In this document: one piece after another, positions 50,900 through 64,000 of the stretch
How the letters are laid out: each line of letters starts with the position of its first letter
How positions within the stretch are numbered: the stretch's first letter is position 1
DNA from: Pempheris klunzingeri
Lineage: Eukaryota > Chordata > Actinopteri > Acropomatiformes > Pempheridae
Direction: 5' to 3'
Assembly (NCBI RefSeq): GCF_042242105.1
Contig: NC_092030.1
Span: 3,573,501 to 3,637,500 of the forward strand
DNA: 64,000 nucleotides
The notes under the pieces: generated by a model
Seen by the model: the letters and a program-made list of their open reading frames with translations, nothing else
Told to the model about the DNA's origin: nothing
Databases searched by the model: none
Position numbers and translations under genes: made by a program

Positions 50900-52330
50900 C
50901 ATAGTCTTGTTTTGCACTTTCTACATGTGCAGCAGCAGAAGAATAGAGAAAAATCCGTATAGATAAGAGTTTGGTTTGGCTGCTCCACTTCATTAATAAT
51001 CCCCATATGTTGTGAATTATCACATGTCTTTCCCCACTACACCCCACAAATATTTTTATTAACACTACTATAGTTTTGATTCTAAATACCTGGGGCGGAC
51101 TGAGTGGGAAAAGGGGATCTGCTGGAATTAGAAGCATATGTTTGTCAGGGAGATTTACACAGCAAAGCCACTTTGATCTGTGATTAGTCAGAGTTTAGCT
51201 GTGGGTTCACGCTGAAATCTGAAAGCGATCACAGGCGACTGTGCGTGATTATGTATCTGCATTTCACAGGTCAGGATGTTTGCTGTTTGGGTGTCTGGGT
51301 CGTCAGAAACAAATCATAAAAGTGTGTTTGATAAGTTAGTTTCCATCACTTTTCATTTTCATTGTTTAGATGTACAATTTTTCTTTTTTTTGTGCCACAA
51401 TGAGTTTACTTTGACTTCAATACCAGAGAGACAGGTTCTCTGTTTGAAAATCTAACATCAACTCCAAAATAAAAAATCATATATATATTATGAAAAAAAT
51501 GTACAATCTATATATTTACATGAAGGCTATCACATGAGAAGGATGTCTGTTACAACAATAGAGATGAATGGAAATAGCTGTATCTAACAATAGAGGACAT
51601 TATAACAAATAGAAATACAGAATAGTTAAATAAAATTTTATTTAAATGACATTATTTGGTTCTTCACCCATCTGTAACCAAACAGTCCCAGGTTTGTTCA
51701 GAATAGCAAGGCCCAGTGAAAGCATCAACAAATAATGAAAGAGGGTGGTAAAAGGAATAAAACAGAATCAAAACATTATGTTAAAACACATTGTTTTGAT
51801 AAAAAAGGGATTTAAAAGATTTTACTGATTCAAATATTTTGTCCAGACAACAGTTACAGTGTGAGATTAGTTTTCCGACATCATGTTTTTCATGGTTATG
51901 AGCTGCACAATATCTATGCGAAAACAAAAACTAAAAAACATCATTGGAAAACAGTGTTATTCACTGGAGGTATATATATGAAAAGAGGATTTGATCGATG
52001 TTGACTGGCATCATGCAGAGAGAAGGTTTTTATCGCTTCGATAATACCTCCCACCATATTAAATCTGAATGCCCTAAAAGACCCACTAATGCGATACATC
52101 TGTTGGTTGTTAGTGGGATGGGACACATATGTTTTTTTATTATTCTAATGAGTGATTAAGTGGTTAAGGATAAACCTCTTATCTGATTATAACATATAGG
52201 TTGAATTGGAAAAAAATATATATAGAGAAGAAGAGAGAGTCATATCAGAAAGAGAGAGTGATATTTAAAAAAAAAATGTTTTCCAAAAAAAAGGGACACG
52301 AAACAAAGTACTTAAATAAAATACAGTATT
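50900..52330. other. intergenic between ier3ip1 and hdhd2, no gene seen
   Basis: AT-rich DNA without recognisable repeats or coding signals. Low-complexity A/GA-rich sequence lies at about 52200-52290. Confidence 0.5.
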
Positions 52331-52339
52331 TGGAAGAAG

Positions 52340-52450
52340 TGTTTGAGCTGCAGGGGGCAGCACTGAGCTCACAGAGGCTAAAACCCACTTTAAACCAGCG
52401 AAGAAGAAAACGTTATCAGGAAGCAGGAAGAGAGGCTGCTGTTGTGAAAG
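52340..52450 (+). other. hdhd2: candidate hdhd2 non-coding exon 1
   Basis: A GC-richer stretch ends at a donor-like 'gtgaaag|gttagg' (last base 52450). It lies 1.7 kb upstream of the acceptor (54165-54166) that precedes the hdhd2 start codon. It could be the 5'UTR exon, but the donor is only moderate and no CpG island surrounds it. Confidence 0.3.
52347..52361 (+). promoter_or_regulatory. CTCF-like site
   Basis: 'gctgcagggggcagc' matches about 13 of 15 positions of the CTCF core consensus, in + orientation. Confidence 0.35.
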
Positions 52451-53011
52451 GTTAGGTGTCCAGTTTCAGTCTGCTGACTTTCTGGGTTCCTTATTCAGTT
52501 ATTGTGCAGTTTGTGTGAGTAAAAATGCAACATGTTGTAGCAGCAGTGAAGTCCCTCAGGGTGCAGAAGGGAAACGTTTAAGTTAGCAGCTAAATGGAAG
52601 CCACTTTAGTTAACTTTCAGTGATGTCGATGAGGAGCCTGAGTCACTGATAATAATTAACTTTGTCATACAGCTGGAATCTAAAATCTAATCTGTACGTG
52701 TATTAGCGTTTGACACGTATTTGCTTTAATAATCTCACTGCAATTCAAACCAGTCGCTAACATGTTTAGCCGGCTAAAGGTGCTAGCTAGCAGGCTAAAT
52801 GTCACATGGTTACAGCTGAGCTTGATAGACATTTCAATAAAGTCATCATACAATCACTGCTGAGAGCCACAGAATCACCACAAGAATAGTGTAGTAACAT
52901 AAAACTGTGCCGTGTATATCAGCTCCATGTCTGCTGTAAATATATATTGTTCACAGCAGACAGTTTGACTTGTGATAGCAGGGGAAGGCACAGGTGTGGT
53001 TAATGACAGCA

Positions 53012-53084
53012 ACAATGGCTGCATCCCATTTAGGTGGCCCAGGTCCAGAGCCATGCTGCCACTTCAATGGAATGCAGCCATTGT
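53012..53084 (+). repeat. 73 nt near-perfect hairpin (miRNA- or MITE-like)
   Basis: The left arm 'acaatggctgcatcccattt' (53012-53031) pairs with the right arm 'caatggaatgcagccattgt' (53065-53084) at 18 of 20 positions. The stem extends inward as 'aggtggc' (53032-53038) against 'gccactt' (53058-53064) with one G-U pair. The loop is 19 nt. It lies in the probable 5' intron of hdhd2. It could be a small palindromic MITE or a hairpin RNA precursor, and I do not recognise a named family. Confidence 0.55.
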
Positions 53085-54175
53085 GAATACTGATTGTTAT
53101 ACTTGTGTTCATGCTGCTGTGATAACTATGTTTGTTATGAGGAAGGTATCAAAAATGATGTTGTGGCTTCACCAGTGCATCAGTTAGAAATAAGTGTGTC
53201 TTTTTCTACACATTTCCCCTTAAATCTGCCTGACGATTCAGTGAATCATCCTTAATAAACACTTGATGAATTTTTATTTAAGTGACAAGTCATATGTACA
53301 ATAAAGAGAGAGAGATAGATGAGCTCAGCTTGGCACTTTCCTGACAGCACAGTTCCCTGTTTTTAGCTGAGCTAAATACAAATAATAGGTACTTGACCTA
53401 TCGGCTGTGTGCTTGTGTGTGTGTGTTTAGGGTGGGTATTAAGAGCATTAATTGTACCCTCACATTGATAACTACATGACAGAAATCCAAGCATGTCTAA
53501 ATAATAGGGGATCACACAGTCAAATAGCAATAAAAAACAATCCCAAAATCTGTATTTTAGGCAGGAAGTCATAGATTCTCTGGACAAACTAGTCAATAAT
53601 CCTCTCAGTTTGTCCCGATGCAGGTTTGAACAACGCAGTAATCTGATAAATTCTGCCACTGCCGATGTGAATTATGATTATAAATGTATCGTCTCTAAAA
53701 TAATACATTATTATGAAAGAATAAGCTTTTTTAAACCGAGTTAAGCTCCATTTACAGCGGACCTTGGTCATATTTAGTAGTTTTGATCATCATAATCAGA
53801 GACTGTATTCTAAGCAGCTCTTATCTAACAGCGTACTTGGTGGTTGCATGTTTTTGTGAGGACTGAAACCTGTTGAAAATGTTCTCTGTTGATTATTTGG
53901 CTGTTTTATGTGAAAGTAGAATTACACCAACCAAATCCAAGGCGGTTTATTCTGAATTATTCTGAATTCCCACAAACAGCATAGCACAATCTCTGGCAGT
54001 AGACAAATCTGTTATCTCAAGGTATGAACTGACAATTTTCCAACACAATTCTTAAGAGTGTCTGAAGAAACGTGGGTCCGAAGCAGGACGCTTTGCAGAC
54101 ATCTGTGTCATCATGCATGCAACATTTTCTGAGCCCCAGATCTTGTCACCATGTCCTCCTCTGCAGGTCTTCAGC

Positions 54176-56854
54176 ATGGCAGGCAGACGGGCTCTGAAGG
54201 CTGTGCTCATCGACCTGAGTGGAACGCTACACATCGAAGACACAGCGGTACCCGGGGCACAGGACGCACTAAACAGGTCGGAAACTGGCCCCAAGCCAGA
54301 AAAAGGCATAATATGAAACATCTTCTAGGATTATTGATCATCAGTGTTGTTATTTGTGCTTGTTAAAATCTGCTTTTAATCGAAATGTTTGCATGTGTGT
54401 TTCATGCTGCCTTTCAGGTTACGACAGGCGTCTGTAGCTGTGAAGTTTGTCACCAACACGACCAAGGAGAGTAAGAGGAACTTACTTGAGCGACTGCAAC
54501 GTCTCAACTTCCAACTCCAGGTAAAACACCCAAAGTCCTATTAAACTGAGTGCAGATGCTTTTAGTCAAAGGGCCCTGCCCAGCGTCTGTAGAACTGAGC
54601 CACTGGTTGTCACACTACAATATGCCCCAACATAAAATATTCACAAGTCTGTTCATTCTGTATAGCAGGACAGTTTTATTGGCGTCATATTATGGCAAGC
54701 CACTGCTTACTGTAGCTAGTTCTCCTGTTATTCTGGGTAGCCATTTTCCCTCACTAGTTGCTCATATGATTCAGCTTGTCAACAGGAATTAGGGGGCATC
54801 CAAAAGACATGTGCCTACTGACCATGATCCAGACCAGAGGAAACAGGTGCACTTCTCTTACACTGAGATTCTGTTTGGAGGTACTCCAGAGGTCAAAATC
54901 AGCAGAGGGATTATCTCCTTAGATTAATAAATTCACCCAAAAGATCCACAGATGAAGTGATTCTTTTGGAGCCCCTTTTTTTCCCCTGATGTTGTCTTTG
55001 AAAATGAACTGAACTCGACAGGAGAAAGAGATCTTCACTTCACTGAGTGCAGCGAGGAGCTTGTTGGAGCAGAAACAACACAGACCGCTGCTGCTGGTGG
55101 AGGACGGCGCTCTGGAAGACTTCACTGGTACGGACCTGTGTGTGTGTGTGTGTGCGTGCATGCGCGTGTTCCAGTTGGAAGATGAATTCATTTAGATTAT
55201 TTCCTTTTCTTTAAACCATTCAATTCAGAATAATATAATAACGCTCTGCAGTTGTTTGTTCTTAGGACATAACTTGCTAAATAGATAATCGTATCAAGAT
55301 TAAAGCTGTTTGACTGAACCTACTGTATGTATGTCTTTCCATTTCCAGGTATTGATACTTCAGAGCCGAACGCTGTCGTTATCGGACTCGCTCCTGATCA
55401 CTTCAGCTACCAAACACTCAACAAGGCTTTCAGGTGCTAAACTCATTCAGTCACTGAACGTTTCACTTCCAGATATTTTGTGAAACGTTACACGATGTCA
55501 CAGTTTTCCTGGCTGCTATGAAAAAAATCAAGTCTTAAATTTGCCTTTTCTGTTTTCTCGTTCTGTGCCGTTTTGAAATAGCAGAAGTTTCCTCCTTTTT
55601 TCTGATTATCATTTTTGATAAATACAGTACAGCCTGTTGATCATGTGTTTTTCTCCCCAGAATGATTCTGGATGGAGCTCCTCTCATCGCCATCCATAAA
55701 GCCCGTTACTACAAACGTAAGGATGGCTTGGCCCTCGGCCCCGGACCCTTTGTGACCGGACTTGAGTACGCCACAGACTGTAAAGCTACTGTGGTGGGAA
55801 AGCCGGAAAATACTTTTTTCACTCAGGTTAGAACTTGATATTTTAATGTTGTTCCTACATTTTTATCAAGTGAAACAAGAGAAGAAGACTAATGGTTAAC
55901 ACACATTATTACTTGAAATGGATTGGACTGAACCCACCTCTTGATAAGCTTCTGTTTTAAGTTTCTGACCAACTGTCGAATCCATTTATAGATTTCTGTA
56001 CTTGTGCTTTTTGTTCTAACTGGTCGTTTCCTTCCAACAGGCTTTGTCTGATTTAGGATGTAGCCCAAATGAAGCCGTCATGATAGGAGATGTAAGTATT
56101 TTGTCAATTGTGATTTATTAAGAGCAGGTTTATTGTTTTTAACATTTAGCAGAGGCCCTGAGAAGTAGAGACTGAGCAAGGAGTGGCCTAAGGAGTGTGG
56201 ACTGTTGTTGGGAATCAAACCAGAGACTGTTCACTCCAAGTAGACATTTATTTAGCAGAATCATTGGATGTTAATTTGATAAAAAAAAATATTAAGCAGT
56301 TTGCAGAGAAGTTCTTTCTGTTGGAACACTAAATAAAGCTTGAGTTAACCATTTCATCAACATGAGTGTAGTAACTCCTGGACCAGTTATTAAGTCGGTT
56401 TGGCTGCTGTTTTCCACCAGGATGCCAGAGACGATGTGGGCGGGGCTCAGAACGCAGGAATGCTGGGAATTCTGGTCAGAACTGGTAAGAAGAAAATTCC
56501 TCCACCAGTTTCACTTCCTGTTCTTCCTTTGTGTGTCTCCACTTAAACTCACCTGGCAGCAACTGACTGCTGCATAGTGACAAGACCTCGTGTTTCTTCT
56601 CCATCTTCTTCTCTTCTTCCACTTTAATGTTAATCATCAGCATTGACATCATAACCTACAAGCTGTGGTGTTTTCCTTGGGATCTTATTTTTCTAGATAC
56701 ATATTATGATAGCTGTTTTCTGTGGTTGATGGTATTCCACCTTCTCTCAGGTAAATACAGAGAAGGAGATGAGAATAAAATCAACCCCCCTCCTCACCTG
56801 ACATGTGACAGTTTCCCAGACGCTGTCGAACACATCCTGAAGAACCTGCTCTAA
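54176..56854 (+). CDS. hdhd2: haloacid dehalogenase-like hydrolase domain-containing 2, 8 exons
   Basis: Exons 54176-54276, 54418-54520, 55022-55127, 55349-55433, 55661-55826, 56041-56091, 56421-56484 and 56751-56854 join in frame to 259 residues, equal to the human length. HAD motifs are present in order: motif I DLSGT (nucleophile D13), motif II FVTNTT (T46), motif III lysine K179 in VVGKPE, and motif IV IGDDARDD (D204, D205). In motif I the usual second Asp (DxD) is Ser15, as I recall for mammalian HDHD2 and the related LHPP, so this is a family trait. The region [18 protein letters not shown] belongs to the C2-type cap. The protein is presumably cytosolic and its substrate is not established. 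The acceptor 'ctctgcag' at 54165-54166 puts the ATG 10 bp into an exon, so an upstream 5'UTR exon is expected. Confidence 0.97.
56120..56245 (-). mobile_element. possible SINE relic in hdhd2 intron
   Basis: On the minus strand, 'gtctctggtttgattccc' resembles a pol III B box (GGTTYGANTCC). Degenerate sequence including 'ccttgctcagtctctac' follows, as in tRNA-derived SINEs. It is worn, and family and ends are unknown. It lies in the intron between the hdhd2 exons ending at 56091 and starting at 56421. Confidence 0.4.
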
Positions 56855-57566
56855 GTACCAACAAAACTCCACTCTTTCATTTTCTTATAGAACCTTTCAC
56901 TTGCACGAGACAAACAGCCAGTTATCACTGTTGTAGACTATTAGTGATTTAACAGAAAGGGAAGGAAAGGACGATACTAAATGATTCCCCTCATCTAGCA
57001 CATCTCAAAATAATTCATTCATCCTGGTTAAGGAAAATGTAACCTTATTATAATGAGTCTGACTGTCTCAAAATCAAAAAGTAAAAGTATAGCATGCATT
57101 TCAGGAGAACCCACCATCTATTGCTACAAAACTAGTAATAGTAAAACTATATCTGATAACTATTCTTTAACTATAACGATTTCTTTGTTTTTATGATCAT
57201 TGCACAGATAAACAAACAGTAATACAGTAATATTGGCTCAGAATATCAAAGTGTTCAGAAGGTTTGTATTCATACATGAAAAAATGGTGAATGTTCCACC
57301 AGAGGTTATATCATGGGGACACATAGAGGTAATGCTAAATCATAATGTTAAACTTTTGTTTTTTTTTTAATTAATGATGGGGGCAGTGTTTTTGTAAGTC
57401 AGATTAGATATCTGGATGTGCCAAAATCCTAGAGCTTAATGTAAATGATGTATAGTAGTAAGTATAAGTATAATCCTGCCATGCCTCCAAGTGGAACAGC
57501 AGTAGGTTAATTTGCATACAGGAAAAAGTTACTTCTCATTCAGATATGCTGTCGTGTTTGTATGAA
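56855..57566. other. convergent intergenic space between hdhd2 and katnal2
   Basis: About 710 bp of AT-rich sequence receives the 3' ends of both genes. No canonical AATAAA was found for hdhd2 close after its stop, so its 3' end is undefined. Confidence 0.5.
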
Positions 57567-57572
57567 TTTATT
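57567..57572 (-). terminator. katnal2: katnal2 polyadenylation signal
   Basis: TTTATT on the + strand reads AATAAA on the minus strand about 30 bp after the katnal2 stop codon. This implies a very short 3'UTR of roughly 50 nt. Confidence 0.55.
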
Positions 57573-57601
57573 GTCTTCTCATGTTAAAATGTGCGTGTGT
57601 G

Positions 57602-63791
<6,190 letters not shown>

Positions 63792-64000
63792 CATGATTCT
63801 GAAAGTTTTAATGTTTCTTGAAGTCTGTTGACCGTGTTTGTGCGCGTGGTCTTCTGCTTGTCTCCTCAGGGCCACCGTACATACGGGCCATGTGTGTTTG
63901 TGAAAGCCAAACAACTAAATACTGCTGTACTATTATTACTATGCATTATAGTAAGCTTGTTATCAATAATTAGCACTTCTGCTTGGAAATGTACAAAACA
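63792..64000 (-). other. katnal2: katnal2 5' flank / promoter side, window edge
   Basis: About 200 bp upstream of the katnal2 start codon. The frame stays open upstream as far as 63914, but human KATNAL2 begins MELSYQ as I recall, so the shorter start is preferred. No CpG island or TATA box is obvious, and the promoter may extend beyond the window. By human synteny a head-to-head pias2 would be expected outside, but it is not seen here. Confidence 0.4.

Overview
The window is vertebrate nuclear DNA, most likely from a spiny-rayed teleost fish. Genes are split into short exons by GT-AG introns. The flanks are full of (CA)n/(GT)n microsatellites and hold worn Tc1-like, LINE and SINE fragments of the kinds common in fish. 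There is no sign of bacterial, plasmid or phage organisation.

Four protein-coding genes could be read exon by exon, and all lie in the right-hand 28 kb. They are skor2 (+, coding 38618-46447, 805 aa model), ier3ip1 (+, 49321-50102, 82 aa), hdhd2 (+, 54176-56854, 259 aa) and katnal2 (-, 63791-57602, 516 aa model). Every modelled exon join keeps the reading frame. From memory, the order and relative orientation match the human 18q21.1 block SKOR2-IER3IP1-HDHD2-KATNAL2. This supports skor2 over the paralogue skor1.

The first 36 kb contain no coding gene I can support. This is a gene desert upstream of a developmental transcriptional corepressor. It holds simple repeats, a roughly 0.84 kb almost pure polypurine tract (14919-15757) and eroded transposable elements: a LINE reverse-transcriptase fossil at 21.2-21.6 kb, two Tc1-like fragments at 24.1 and 28.9 kb and a tRNA-type SINE at 29.2 kb. 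Between these lie non-repetitive blocks rich in homeodomain, octamer and E-box motifs that look like cis-regulatory elements. A CpG-rich block with a palindromic CRE at 34.3 kb is not attached to any recognised gene.

The genes are not an operon and share no pathway. SKOR2 is a nuclear Ski-family corepressor acting in neural development, IER3IP1 a tiny ER/Golgi membrane protein, HDHD2 a HAD-fold hydrolase-like protein, and KATNAL2 a katanin-like AAA ATPase. hdhd2 and katnal2 converge tail to tail about 750 bp apart. No undescribed gene system was found. The observations most worth checking are a miRNA/MITE-like hairpin at 53.0 kb, the polypurine tract, the orphan CpG block, the candidate enhancers and three CTCF-like sites.
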